From: Linnemannia schmuckeri
Taxonomy: Eukaryota > Mortierellomycota > Mortierellomycetes > Mortierellales > Mortierellaceae
Length of the DNA: 64,000 bases
Assembly: GCA_029449235.1 (NCBI GenBank)
Contig: JANATG010000007.1
Span: forward strand, 1,178,001-1,242,000
Direction of reading: 5' to 3'
Part shown: piece by piece, positions 11,201-23,628 of the stretch
Layout: each line of letters starts with the position of its first letter
Numbering within the stretch: the stretch's first letter is position 1
Position numbers and translations under genes: made by a program
The notes under the pieces: generated by a model
What the model was told of the DNA's origin: nothing
What the model saw: the letters and a program-made list of their open reading frames with translations, nothing else
Database searches by the model: none

Positions 11201-14200
11201 CTCCTTCCAGGTGCCACTGACATCTTTGACCACGGCTTGTCCTCCCAGTTTGCCTTCGGTTCCGACTTCCAAACTCACGCGAGACACCTCGGTAGCGAAC
11301 TCTTGCAGTTGGTCGACCATGGTGTTGATGGTGTGCTTGAGGTCCATCATCTCTCCCTTAACCTCAACGGATATCTTCTTTGACAAGTCTCCCTTGGCGA
11401 CGGCTTTACTGACACTGGCAATATCTCGTACCTGAGCCGTGAGATTGGCAGCCATGGTGTTGACGTTGTCTGTCAACTCCTTCCAGGTTCCATCGACACC
11501 CTTGACCTCGGCCTGACCGCCCAGTCGACCTTCGGTTCCGACCTCACGAGCAACACGGGTGACCTCAGCGGCAAACGTCCTCAGCTGTTCTACCATGGAG
11601 TTGACAGTCTTCTTGAGCTCGGAAATCTCGCCCTGGGCCTGCACGTCAATGGTCTTGCTGAGGTCTCCAAAGGCGACAGCGGTGGTGACCTCGGCAATCG
11701 ATCTGACTTGAGTGGTAAGATTCGAAGCCATGGTGTTGACGTTATCCGTTAGTTCCTTCCAGGTGCCACTTACATCTTTGACCACGGCTTGTCCTCCCAG
11801 TTTGCCTTCGGTTCCGACTTCCAAACTCACGCGAGACACCTCGGTAGCGAACTCTTGCAGTTGGTCGACCATGGTGTTGATGGTGTGCTTGAGGTCCATC
11901 ATCTCTCCCTTAACCTCGACAGAAACCTTCTTTGACAAGTCTCCCTTGGCGACGGCCTTACTGACACTGGCAATATCTCGTACCTGAGCCGTGAGATTGG
12001 CAGCCATGGTGTTGACGTTGTCTGTCAGCTCCTTCCAGGTCCCATCGACACCCTTGACCTCGGCCTGACCGCCCAGTCGACCTTCGGTTCCGACCTCGCG
12101 AGCGACACGGGTGACCTCAGCGGCAAAAGTACGGAGCTGCTCCACCATCGAGTTGACAGTCTTCTTCAACTCCGAGATCTCTCCTTGGGCCTCGACATCG
12201 ATGGTTTTGCTGAGATCTCCGCAGGCGACAGCGGTGGTGACCTCGGCAATCGATCTGACTTGGGTGGTAAGATTGGCGGCCATGGTATTCACGTTTCCGG
12301 TCAACTCCTTCCACACACCGTCCACACCCTTGACTTGGGCCTGACCACCCAGTTTGCCCTCAGTACCGACCTCACGTGCAACACGCGTCACCTCGGCAGC
12401 AAAAGTACGAAGCTGTTCCACCATTGAGTTGACAGTCTTCTTGACCTCCGAAATCTCTCCTTGGGCCTCGACGTCAATGGTCTTGCTGAGATCTCCGCAA
12501 GCAACAGCAGTGGTAACGCTGGCAATGTCTCGTACCTGAGCCGTGAGATTGGCAGCCATGGTGTTGACGTTGTCTGTCAGCTCCTTCCAGGTCCCATCGA
12601 CACCCTTGACCTCGGCCTGACCGCCCAGTCGACCTTCGGTTCCGACCTCGCGAGCGACACGAGAAACCTCGGTGGCGAATTCCTGTAGCTGATCCACCAT
12701 GGTGTTGATGGTATGCTTGAGGTCCATCATCTCTCCCTTAACCTCAACGGATATCTTCTTTGACAAGTCTCCCTTGGCGACGGCCTTACTGACACTGGCA
12801 ATGTCTCGCACCTGAGCGGTCAGATTTTCCGCCATGGTGTTGACGTTGTCTGTCAACTCCTTCCAGGTTCCATCGACACCCTTGACATGAGCCTGTCCAC
12901 CGAGCTTGCCCTCAGTACCGACCTCACGTGCAACACGAGTAACCTCGGCAGCAAAAGTACGAAGCTGTTCCACCATTGAGTTGACAGTCTTCTTGAGCTC
13001 CGAGATCTCGCCCTGGGCCTGCACGTCAATGGTCTTGCTGAGATCTCCACAGGCGACAGCGGTGGTGACCTCAGCAATCGATCTGACTTGAGTGGTAAGA
13101 TTCGAAGCCATGGTGTTGACGTTATTCGTGAGCTCCTTCCAGGTGCCGCTCACATCTTTGACCACGGCTTGTCCTCCCAGTTTGCCTTCGGTTCCGACTT
13201 CCAAACTCACGCGAGACACCTCGGTAGCGAACTCTTGCAGTTGGTCGACCATGGTGTTGATGGTGTGCTTGAGGTCCATCATCTCTCCCTTAACCTCGAC
13301 AGAAACCTTCTTTGACAAGTCTCCCTTGGCGACGGCCTTACTGACACTGGCAATATCTCGTACCTGAGCCGTGAGATTGGCAGCCATGGTGTTGACGTTG
13401 TCTGTCAGCTCCTTCCAGGTCCCATCGACACCCTTGACCTCGGCCTGACCGCCCAGTCGACCTTCGGTTCCGACCTCGCGAGCAACACGGGTGACCTCAG
13501 CGGCAAACGTCCTCAGCTGTTCTACCATGGAGTTGACAGTCTTCTTGAGCTCGGAAATCTCGCCCTGGGCCTGCACGTCAATGGTCTTGCTGAGGTCTCC
13601 AAAGGCGACAGCGGTGGTGACCTCAGCAATCGATCTGACTTGGGTGGTAAGATTGGCGGCCATGGTATTCACGTTTCCGGTCAACTCCTTCCACACACCG
13701 TCCACACCCTTGACTTGGGCCTGGCCACCCAGTTTGCCCTCAGTACCGACCTCACGTGCAACACGCGTCACCTCGGCAGCAAAAGTACGAAGCTGTTCCA
13801 CCATTGAGTTGACAGTCTTCTTGACCTCCGAAATCTCTCCTTGGGCCTCGACGTCAATGGTCTTGCTGAGATCTCCGCAAGCAACAGCAGTGGTAACGCT
13901 GGCAATGTCTCGTACCTGAGCCGTGAGATTGGCAGCCATGGTGTTGACGTTGTCTGTCAGCTCCTTCCAGGTCCCATCGACACCCTTGACCTCGGCCTGA
14001 CCGCCCAGTCGACCTTCGGTTCCGACCTCGCGAGCGACACGAGAAACCTCGGTGGCGAATTCCTGTAGCTGATCCACCATGGTGTTGATGGTATGCTTGA
14101 GGTCCATCATCTCTCCCTTAACCTCAACGGATATCTTCTTTGACAAGTCTCCCTTGGCGACGGCCTTACTGACACTGGCAATGTCTCGCACCTGAGCGGT

Positions 14201-17200
14201 CAGATTTTCCGCCATGGTGTTGACGTTGTCTGTCAGCTCCTTCCAGGTTCCATCGACACCCTTGACATGAGCCTGTCCACCGAGCTTGCCTTCGGTTCCG
14301 ACCTCGCGAGCGACACGGGTGACCTCAGCGGCAAAAGTACGGAGCTGCTCTACCATCGAGTTGACAGTCTTCTTCAACTCCGAGATCTCTCCTTGGGCCT
14401 CGACATCGATGGTTTTGCTGAGATCTCCACAGGCGACAGCGGTGGTGACCTCGGCAATCGATCTGACTTGGGTGGTAAGATTGGCGGCCATGGTGTTCAC
14501 GTTTCCGGTCAGCTCCCTCCACACACCATCGACGTTGCGCACATTCGCCTGACCGCCAAGCTTTCCCTCAGTACCGACCTCGCGGGCGACACGCGTGACC
14601 TCGGCGGCAAAAGTACGGAGCTGCTCCACCATCGAGTTCACAGTAATCTTGACCTCCGAGATCTCTCCTTGGGCCTGCACGTCAATGGTCTTGCTGAGAT
14701 CTCCGCAGGCGACAGCGGTAGTGACTTCGGCAATCGATCTGACCTGAGTTGTGAGGTTGGACGCCATAGTGTTGACGTTGTCTGTCAGCTCTTTCCAGGT
14801 GCCGCTCACATCTTTGACCACAGCTTGCCCTCCCAACTTGCCTTCGGTTCCAACTTCTAGACTGACTCGAGAGACCTCAGTGGCGAACTGCTGCAGTTGG
14901 TCGACCATGGTGTTGATGGTATGCTTGAGGTCCATCATCTCTCCCTTGACTTCGACGGAAATCTTCTTGGAAAGGTCTCCCTTGGCGACAGCTTTACTCA
15001 CGTCAGCGATATCTCTGACTTGAGTCGTAAGATTCGAGGCCATCGTATTGACATTGTCGGTCAGCTCTTTCCAAGTGCCTCCGACATCCTCTACTTCAGC
15101 TTGTCCACCCAGCTTTCCTTCCGTACCGACTTCACGGGCGACACGGGTGACCTCCGCTGAGAAAGTCGACAATTGATCCACCTATTATGAGACATGTACG
15201 CCGATTATATGTTAGAGAAAAGTAAATAATATCAAATCCATTGATGCAAAACAAAAATAACCACTTACCATTCTGTTAATGGTATTTTTCAAGTCCAAGA
15301 TCTCGCCTTTAGCGTCGACAGAAATCTTCTGGGTCAAGTCTCCCTTGGCGACGGCCTTGCTGACATCAGCAATATCTCTCATCTGGGTCGTCAAGTTAGA
15401 CGCCATGGTGTTGACGTTATCGGTGAGCTCTCTCCAGGTACCACCCACGTCTTCAACCTCAGCTTGACCTCCCAATCGACCCTCAGTGCCGACCTCGCGA
15501 GCGACACGGGTGACCTCGGCGGCAAATGTAGAGAGCTGGTCCACCATTGAGTTGATGGTGTTCTTCAGGTCTAGAATCTCGCCCTTGACATTAACGGTAA
15601 TCTTCTTTGTGAGATCTCCCTTAGCCACGGCCTTGCTGACATCAGCAATATCTCTCATCTGGGTCGTCAAGTTAGACGCCATGGTGTTGACGTTTTCGGT
15701 GAGCTCTCTCCAGGTACCACCCACGTCTTCTACCTCAGCTTGACCTCCCAATCGACCCTCAGTGCCGACCTCGCGAGCGACACGGGTGACCTCAGCGGCA
15801 AAAGTACGGAGCTGCTCTACCATCGAGTTGACAGTCTTCTTCAACTCCGAGATCTCTCCTTGGGCCTCGACATCGATGGTTTTGCTGAGATCTCCGCAGG
15901 CGACAGCGGTGGTGACCTCGGCAATCGATCTGACTTGGGTGGTAAGATTGGCGGCCATGGTATTCACGTTTCCGGTCAACTCCTTCCACACACCGTCCAC
16001 ACCCTTGACTTGGGCCTGGCCACCCAGTTTGCCCTCAGTACCGACCTCACGTGCAACACGCGTCACCTCGGCAGCAAAAGTACGAAGCTGTTCCACCATC
16101 GAGTTGACAGTCTTCTTGACCTCCGAGATCTCGCCCTGGGCCTGCACGTCAATGGTCTTGCTGAGATCTCCGCAGGCGACAGCGGTGGTGACCTCGGCGA
16201 TCGATCGCACCTGAGTTGTGAGGTTGGACGCCATAGTGTTGACGTTGTCTGTGAGCTCTTTCCAAGTACCGCTGACGTCCCGCACCTCGGCTTGACCGCC
16301 GAGTTTGCCCTCTGTGCCAACTTCCAGACTCACACGGGACACCTCGGTAGCGAACTCTTGCAGTTGGTCGACCATGATGTTGATGGTGTGCTTGAGGTCC
16401 ATCATCTCTCCCTTGACCTCGACAGAAATCTTCTTTGACAAGTCTCCCTTGGCGACGGCCTTACTGACACTGGCAATATCTCGTACCTGAGCCGTGAGAT
16501 TGGCAGCCATGGTGTTGACGTTGTCTGTCAACTCCTTCCAGGTTCCATCGACACCCTTGACATGAGCCTGTCCACCGAGCTTGCCCTCAGTACCGACCTC
16601 ACGTGCAACACGCGTCACCTCGGCAGCAAAAGTACGGAGCTGTTCTACCATGGAGTTGACAGTAAGCTTGAGCTCGGAAATCTCGCCCTGGGCCTGCACG
16701 TCAATGGTCTTGCTGAGGTCTCCAAAGGCGACAGCGGTGGTGACCTCAGCAATCGATCTGACTTGGGTGGTAAGATTGGCGGCCATGGTATTCACGTTTC
16801 CGGTCAACTCCTTCCACACACCGTCCACACCCTTGACTTGGGCCTGGCCACCCAGTTTGCCCTCAGTACCGACCTCACGTGCAACACGCGTCACCTCGGC
16901 AGCAAAAGTACGAAGCTGTTCCACCATTGAGTTGACAGTCTTCTTGAGCTCCGAGATCTCGCCCTGGGCCTGCACGTCAATGGTCTTGCTGAGATCTCCG
17001 CAAGCAACAGCGGTGGTGACCTCAGCAATCGATCTGACTTGGGTGGTAAGATTCGAAGCCATGGTGTTGACGTTATCCGTTAGTTCCTTCCAGGTGCCGC
17101 TGACGTCCCGCACCTCGGCTTGACCGCCGAGTTTGCCCTCTGTGCCAACTTCCAGACTCACACGGGACACCTCGGTAGCGAACTCCTGCAGTTGGTCGAC

Positions 17201-20161
17201 CATGGTGTTGATGGTGTACTTGAGGTCCATCATCTCTCCCTTAACCTCGACAGAAACCTTCTTTGACAAGTCTCCCTTGGCGACGGCCTTACTGACACTG
17301 GCAATATCTCGTACCTGAGCCGTGAGATTGGCAGCCATGGTGTTGACGTTGTCTGTCAACTCCTTCCAGGTTCCATCGACACCCTTGACATGAGCCTGTC
17401 CACCAAGCTTGCCCTCAGTACCGACCTCACGTGCAACACGCGTCACCTCGGCAGCAAAAGTACGGAGCTGTTCTACCATGGAGTTGACAGTAAGCTTGAG
17501 CTCGGAAATCTCGCCCTGGGCCTGCACGTCAATGGTCTTGCTGAGATCTCCGCAAGCAACAGCGGTGGTGACCTCAGCAATCGATCTGACTTGGGTGGTA
17601 AGATTCGAAGCCATGGTGTTGACGTTATCCGTTAGTTCCTTCCAGGTGCCGCTGACGTCCCGCACCTCGGCTTGACCGCCGAGTTTGCCCTCTGTGCCAA
17701 CTTCCAGACTCACACGGGACACCTCGGTAGCGAACTCTTGCAGTTGGTCGACCATGATGTTGATGGTGTGCTTGAGGTCCATCATCTCTCCCTTGACCTC
17801 GACAGAAATCTTCTTCGACAAGTCTCCTCGAGCCACGGCCTTACTGACACTGGCAATATCTCGCACCTGAGCCGTGAGATTGGCAGCCATGGTGTTGACG
17901 TTGTCTGTGAGTTCTTTCCAAGTACCATCCACGCCTTCGACCTCAGCCTGACCGCCTAGTTTTCCTTCAGTTCCGACCTCACGGGCGACACGAGTCACTT
18001 CGGCAGCGAAGGTACGCAACTGATCCAACATAGTGTTCATAGTCTCCTTGAGCTCCAAAATCTCTCCTTGGACGGGAACGCTGACCTTCTTGGTGAGATC
18101 TCCGCAAGCCACAGCCTTACAGACGGTAGCAATGTCTCGTACCTGCGCTGTCAGGTTCTCAGCCATTAGATTGACGTTGTCGGTCAACTCTTTCCATGTT
18201 CCACTGACATCCTTGACGTGCGCCTGGCCACCCAGCTTGCCTTCGGTTCCGACTTCCAAACTGACCCGAGATACTTCGGTGGCAAATTCCTGAAGCTGGT
18301 CGACCATGGTGTTAATGGTGTTCTTGAGGTCCATCATTTCGCCCTTGACCTCGACAGAAATCTTCTTGGACAAGTCTCCTCGAGCAACGGCTTTGCTGAC
18401 ACTGGCGATATCTCGTACTTGTGCCGTCAGGTTTTCAGCCATTGTGTTGACATTATCCGTGAGTTCCTTCCAGGTGCCGTCGACGCCCTTGACATGGGCC
18501 TGACCGCCAAGTTTCCCTTCAGTACCGACCTCGTGGGCGACTCGCGTTACCTCGGAAGAGAATGAACGAAGTTGGTCCACTGCAGTTTGTAACCGTAGCC
18601 AGTATGTTGATGAAAAAGCGACAGAGAGGAGGTTTTCCATGCATGACGACAAGAAGGGGGAGATTCCAAGGAATGATGTGAAAAAAGGGAGGTATGCAAG
18701 GGTTAATCAGAAAAAGCAGTAATCGTTCAAGTATGGCAAAAAAAAAAAAAAAAAAAAAAAGACAGAAAATAATAAACAGGCGCTCGTATTGTCCATGTCA
18801 TGACAATAGCGACCACTCCCTCGCCTCAGTGAATAATCCAGACTTACCCATTGTGTTGATGGTGTTCTTGAGAACCAGGGTTTCGCCCTTGACAGCGACC
18901 GTAATCTTTTGACTGAGATCGCCATGGGCGACAGCGGTACAGACAGAGGCAATATCTCGCACTTGCTCTGAATGGCCAACAGTCATGGTATTGAGATGGT
19001 TGACAAACTCTCTCCAGATGCCTCGTTCGTCCTCCATCTTAGCCTGGACACCTAGTCTGCCCTCGACTCCCTGGGCAGCTACCTGAATGACCTCCGCTGT
19101 AAAGTTTGATAGTTTAGCGACCATTTCGTTGACAGACATAAACAAGTTTGATTGTTGGCAGATAGTGTTGGTGCAGTGTATCCGGACGCCGAGGTCACCT
19201 CTGACTACTGCTGCTGCAACTTGAGCGCAGTTGTGAATGCAATGAGCGCAGGGCATCACCTCTGTTGGGGTGCTAGCAGCTGCTGTCGTGGTTGTTGCTG
19301 GTGCTGTTGATGATGTTGCTGGTGTTGTTGTTCTGGTAGTCATGACTGCGGATGTTGCGGAGGTATCGGAGGTGGAAGCTGAAATTGCGATGGGAGTACG
19401 TAGGAACAATAGAGGTGTCGATTGAACATGGAGAGTGCGAGAGGAAGAAAAAAAGGAAGGGAGGATTGAAGACGAGGGACAAGAGGTTAGTCGGCGCAAC
19501 TCACTAGCGCTAAGGAAACAAAATATAAAATATAAGAAAGGGAAGGCAGTAAATGGGTGAAAAGGGAAGGGCAGATGAACGAACCTGGGATATGACCATT
19601 GAGGCAGACAGCGACGTTCTCGGAGGCATTGGAGGAGTGAGATGCAGCAAGGGATGCGCCAAGGGTTGGAGGAGTAAGGGTGCCGGATACGAGCTCAGGC
19701 ACGAGGGTATCGATGGATGGCGGGAGAAGCGAGCGCTTGGTGGGCAGGGTCCTGTCAGTGCGGACACTGGTGTGGGTTGCCGTGTGGTTGACAAACTCCC
19801 AGTTGCCGTCGGCCCAGCGGGAGGAGGCCGAGATGGGTGGGGAGAGCGAATCGACGGGGGGAGTGAGGATAGGTGGGGCAAGGGTGATGTCTGAGACGAT
19901 TGTGGTGGCCGGATGCATTGCCTTGAAGTGCTTTCTGTGCCAGGCTAGCTCCTTCTCAATTTTGAACATCTTTTGGACGACGCTCTGAAGATTGGCGTCG
20001 ATGTTGTGGATATACTGCGGTGTGGAGGCATCAACAAACTCGATGGGAAGGGGGTTGGGGGAGGGGAAAGAATGTGATTCGGTGTCGAGATCCTTGTCCT
20101 GGAGGAGGAGGTCAAGGACATTGCCGACATGACAGATGTAGGCCTCTGTCAGAGTGGCCAT
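8209..20161 (-). CDS. Giant group III (Nik1/Os-1-type) hybrid histidine kinase with 32 HAMP domains
   Basis: The model has seven exons (20161-19585, 19378-18848, 18579-15269, 15181-10104, 10000-9855, 9761-8497, 8388-8209), 11,088 coding bases, 3,695 residues; every phase closes. No membrane helix or signal peptide is visible, as expected for cytosolic group III kinases that sense osmotic and cell-wall stress and feed the Hpt-Ssk1/Skn7 phosphorelay (family knowledge). Order: low-complexity N-terminus (1-240); HAMP array from about residue 245 to 3120; H-box SHEIRTPMNG with His about 3163; N-box TNLIGNAIKF; DTGIGI; GGTGLGLSISKRL; a degenerate receiver-like stretch (about 3399-3519); and a true receiver with AEDN, phospho-Asp in LILMDVQMP (about 3586) and ITKP. 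Usual relatives have about five to seven HAMP repeats and about 1,200-1,400 residues. An upstream in-frame Met at 20191 would add 10 residues. The kinase family is certain; the repeat number depends on the assembly being correct. Confidence 0.93.
12345..14234 (-). repeat. Higher-order repeat: 1,380-bp (five-unit) duplication inside the HAMP array
   Basis: Sequence at 12345-12855 matches 13725-14235 at an offset of exactly 1,380 bp (5 x 276), with no difference seen by eye over 511 bp. The similarity continues at lower identity towards about 11700/13080. Protein units 4, 5 and 7 of exon 4 equal units 9, 10 and 12. Confidence 0.85.
15182..15268 (-). other. Kinase intron 3, at the equivalent Met-Val junction of another HAMP unit
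   Basis: The donor is ATG|GTAAGT and the acceptor ATAG|GTGGAT. It lies within one base of the unit position used by intron 2, while the other array units carry no intron there. Confidence 0.85.
18580..18847 (-). other. Kinase intron 2, at the Met-Val junction of a HAMP unit
   Basis: The donor is ATGG|GTAAGT and the acceptor TGCAG|TGGAC. It separates the most divergent HAMP units from the homogeneous array. A run of 23 A on the plus strand lies inside (18738-18760). Confidence 0.8.
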
Positions 20162-21250
20162 TGTAGCGTGGCCTTTTGTTGTCTGTAGCAAAGCTGCTGC
20201 TGTTCTTGTTGTGGTTGTTGCTGATGCTATTATTGGCCCGTCGTAGTGGTAGTGGTTAAAGTAGTCGTCCTTGTCCGTGACACTTCAAAGTGTGTGTATA
20301 GCTGTGTAGTTGTGGAAAGTAGACTAACTGAGTAAGCGAACAAAGCGGGTAAAGATAGCAAGCAAGTAAGCAAGAACAGGAGGAGCGTGGATGTGTAAGC
20401 TGTTTGTCTCCTTTGTGTTCCTTCTGTGAGTGAGGCTTTGCTGATGCTGATGTGTCTTTTTGTGTTTGTTTGTTTGATGGGAGTAAGAAACGCAGCGTGC
20501 CTGAAGGGACAGAGTGTGATGTGATGGAGACTGATCTGGTCTAAATTGTGTGAAGGGAAGAGAAGAAGACGAGGACCAGGACAAGAGGGAGCAAGACAAG
20601 ACAAGTCTAAGAGTGTAAAGGGAAGGAAGGCAACAGTAGAAAAAAAAACAAAAAACAAGGGGAATATGAAGAACGTGAGTGGGGGGAGGGGGATCGAAAG
20701 GGGGTTGCGGCAGGGGGGAGAATAGGATAGGAGAGGAGGGAAGAGAAAGAAGAAGAGAAGGGAAGAGAAGAGAGGGAGGGAGGGAGGGAGGGAGGGAGGG
20801 AGGAGGAGGAGAATGAAGAAGAAAGATGGAGAAAAGTGAGAGACAGGGGGGGAGAAGAGGTAGTGAACAAAGAGAGAAGGAAGAGAAAGAAAAAGAGAAA
20901 GAAAAAACGAGAGAGGAAGAAGAAGAGAGAGTGAGCGGATGGGACGATGGAGCCAAAAAAGGACAGCAAAGACACAAAAACAAAAAAAAAAAAAAAAAAA
21001 AAAAAAAAACACAAAACATAAAAAAAAAAAAAAAAAATAACAATAAAGGCGGACCCAAAGAGGGCGAAAAAAAAAAAAAATGAGGAGAGATGGAATAAAG
21101 AATGGCATTGAAAATGACGAAGAAACAAAAAAGAAAGGAAAATGAGAGACACCAGTAGATGATGGGCAAGGCAACAGCAGCAACTTCTTATCACTCAAGA
21201 AAGACTATTCACTCATTCATTTCATTGGCTGCTCACTAAGCAGATCACTA
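20162..21250. other. Upstream region of the kinase with long polypurine/polypyrimidine tract
   Basis: The plus strand at about 20540-21085 is nearly pure purine, including a GGGA tetranucleotide run (about 20772-20805) and poly-A runs near 20980-21010 and 21020-21080. On the kinase strand this is a CT-rich leader or promoter. Large open frames here (Ser/Phe/Leu-rich) are products of the composition and are not genes. Confidence 0.55.
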
Positions 21251-23589
21251 ATGTAGGTCCTCCTAGGCTCACACACTGGTTCCTCTTTTCTAATAGAAAA
21301 ATAAGCTACCTAGTCCCACATGTAGCTGTGTCTGTATCCCTTTCTTTCTACACCCGTCCTTCTGAACTGACTGTACTCCACTCCGCTTTCTCTCTGTCTC
21401 CTCTCCTGCCCACATGGAGTGCAACCCCCTCCATGCTACTTTGGATACACCTGGACATATCCTCTATGCTCATGCCGCCTTTTCTTCCTCCATTGCCATC
21501 ATCCCATCCTATCCTGTCTGCCTTGCTGATCAAACGTCCAGACTCTAGCCTTTTTTATTTCATCCACCCCTCCTCTTCACTCCGCGCAGCAGAAACAACA
21601 AGATCGCCATCAGTCCTCTGGATTGCTGCAAGCAAGAAGAGCTCGATAACATTGCATGCCGATAACAACCTTGCACAAATGTTCAATTGCCTCGTAACCA
21701 TTGTTCAAATGCTTTTCGTTGATTCTAAAACATAATGAATTCATACACAAAGTTCAATGTATCTTTCTCTTTCACTTACTCACTAAGTGTTTCGACAACA
21801 AAAACAACAAACAACAAACAACAAACAACAAACCCCCCCCTCGTTTTTGCGTTATTCTGCGGGCACAATGGAGCACAATGAATGATCTTCAAAGATGAAC
21901 AGGGGGCTCTTTCTCCTCTTCTTCAAAGTGATTTGCCATACCGTCCTGTAGATGAATGTATGTGTTCGTGTTTTTGCTGAGCAACTTTTTATTACTTTTT
22001 ACGTATTGTTTCTTCTTTCTCTTACCCCCTCTTTTTGTCCTTCTCCCGAGCCCACCTTTTTTTTTTTTTTTGTATGCCTTTTTTTGCTTGTCTTTTTTTG
22101 TTTGCCTGCTTTGTTTGTGTCCCGCCCTTGGTCCCTGCTCTACCATCTTCACCCCTTTACCCCTCCTTCCCACCACGGGCAATCTGCATCATCAATTTTT
22201 TTTGATTCTCAGAGTAGAGCAACAGCAAACTCTCCTTATCCACATGCCGTCCCCATACATACCACACATGCTCTCTCCGCCCTTCCTCTTCTTCTCTTCC
22301 TACACTTGTTGTTCTGCCTTTTTGTTCAAAAATCTCCCATTTAGTGATTTCTTTCTTGGACTTTATATGTCTGTCCATCATCGCCTCCTCTTCCTCTTTT
22401 ACTTCTTTCATCCTCCTCCTTATTTCTCTCCTTCTCAAACATCTTCATTTCCCTTTCGAACAATACGCCGCACGAGCACACATATACATACACATAAAAG
22501 GCATAAAAAACTGCTATGCTGCAATGCGATGCACTGCACGACGAACTTGGGGGGAGCTTTCCTTCTTTTCTGTGTGTTCTGATGACCCACTATCTCCTTG
22601 ACTTGCCTCGTATATCGACTTGCGTTTTTTTGATGGAATCCAGACCCATGTCGACGCTTTTGCAAGAAAGACGACATGCCAAAACGTCAATGCTTGATCC
22701 TTTTTCTTTTCTCTTTTTCGGATCCTTGTGCTTGTGCTTTGCTTGGTTTTGAATGTTGTTTGTGCGTGCATTTTTTGATTGTCAACAACAATCAACACGA
22801 CCATGCGCCAATTCGCTCTGCATCTTTCCGAACACCTCTTTTTCTTTCTTCCTTTTCCTGAAGCTTTGAAAAAAGGAAGGGGTTGACACGGAAAGAAAAC
22901 AAAAAAAATCGAACCACAACCACAATACAGAACAGACCAGACAAATATGCCGAGACAACAAAAAAAGATATGCAGAGTTCCCCTAGCTCCCTCCCATCCA
23001 CCTCATCCACCCCATTCATCCTTCTATCCCATGCATGAAACAGAAAAAAATCAACAAGCATGCAAGTAAATGTCAACAAACAGGAATCACTGTTCTCTTT
23101 CTCTCTCCTATCACCCATGACCATGCTCAAAAAAAAAAGTTTTTTTTTTCACGCTCTCGTTCGCTGTCTTACCATTCGACTATTTTTTTTCTCGCACTGC
23201 CTCCTAATAGTTAACATAAGAGAGGAAGAAAAAAGAAGACTCCCACTGTACCATGACATGGCGACATCAATCGACGGTAGACGCCGGCTTGTAATTTTTT
23301 TTTGTTTGTGCCTGAAGCTGAAGCTGAAGGTCAAAGACATTTGTAATACACGACTCGAGTCAAACATACACATCAACATAATCGGCACTCTTTTTGTGAG
23401 TCTTGTGCAACCATAAACAAAACAAATCAACAAAAAAAGACGAGAGGGCGTCGCCTTGGTCCAATTCAAGGCAACATTCCGTCCCACTCATGACTGAGAA
23501 ACAAAGGTATATAAGAAACAAGGAGCAATGACGGGTACTTTATCTTCGTACGAGAGATATACAATGCTTGCACAACCCATGAGGAATTG

Positions 23590-23628
<39 letters not shown>

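Larger units (their letters stand above)
10390..18560 (-). repeat. Tandem 276-bp (92-codon) HAMP-unit array, about 30 units, interrupted by one intron
   Basis: Counting the EVGTEG motif gives 12 units in exon 3 and 18 in exon 4 of the kinase, each 92 codons apart; two more divergent HAMPs lie upstream in exon 2. Units fall into two main classes, one reading GDLSKKISVEVKGEMMDLK (11 units) and one reading GDLSKTIDVQAQGEISELK or a close variant (14 units), arranged mostly as M-S or M-S-S. The final unit (GDFTQFITVEASGEMDSLK) leads into the kinase core. Blocks of five units (1,380 bp) and of three units (828 bp) recur as higher-order repeats. Confidence 0.95.

Noticed and set aside
10390..18560. 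Regular direct repeats that could suggest a satellite or CRISPR-like array
   Set aside because: The unit is 276 bp, stays in frame over thousands of bases and encodes HAMP domains; no spacers and a eukaryotic context.
10026..18565. Many plus-strand open frames of 60-230 codons across the HAMP array
   Set aside because: They repeat with the 276-bp period, are the reverse frames of the kinase and encode no domain; they arise from codon bias in the real gene.
20230..21198. 322-codon Phe/Leu/Ser-rich minus-strand frame that looks like a membrane protein
   Set aside because: It is the translation of a polypyrimidine tract; no normal amino-acid mix and overlapping frames look alike.
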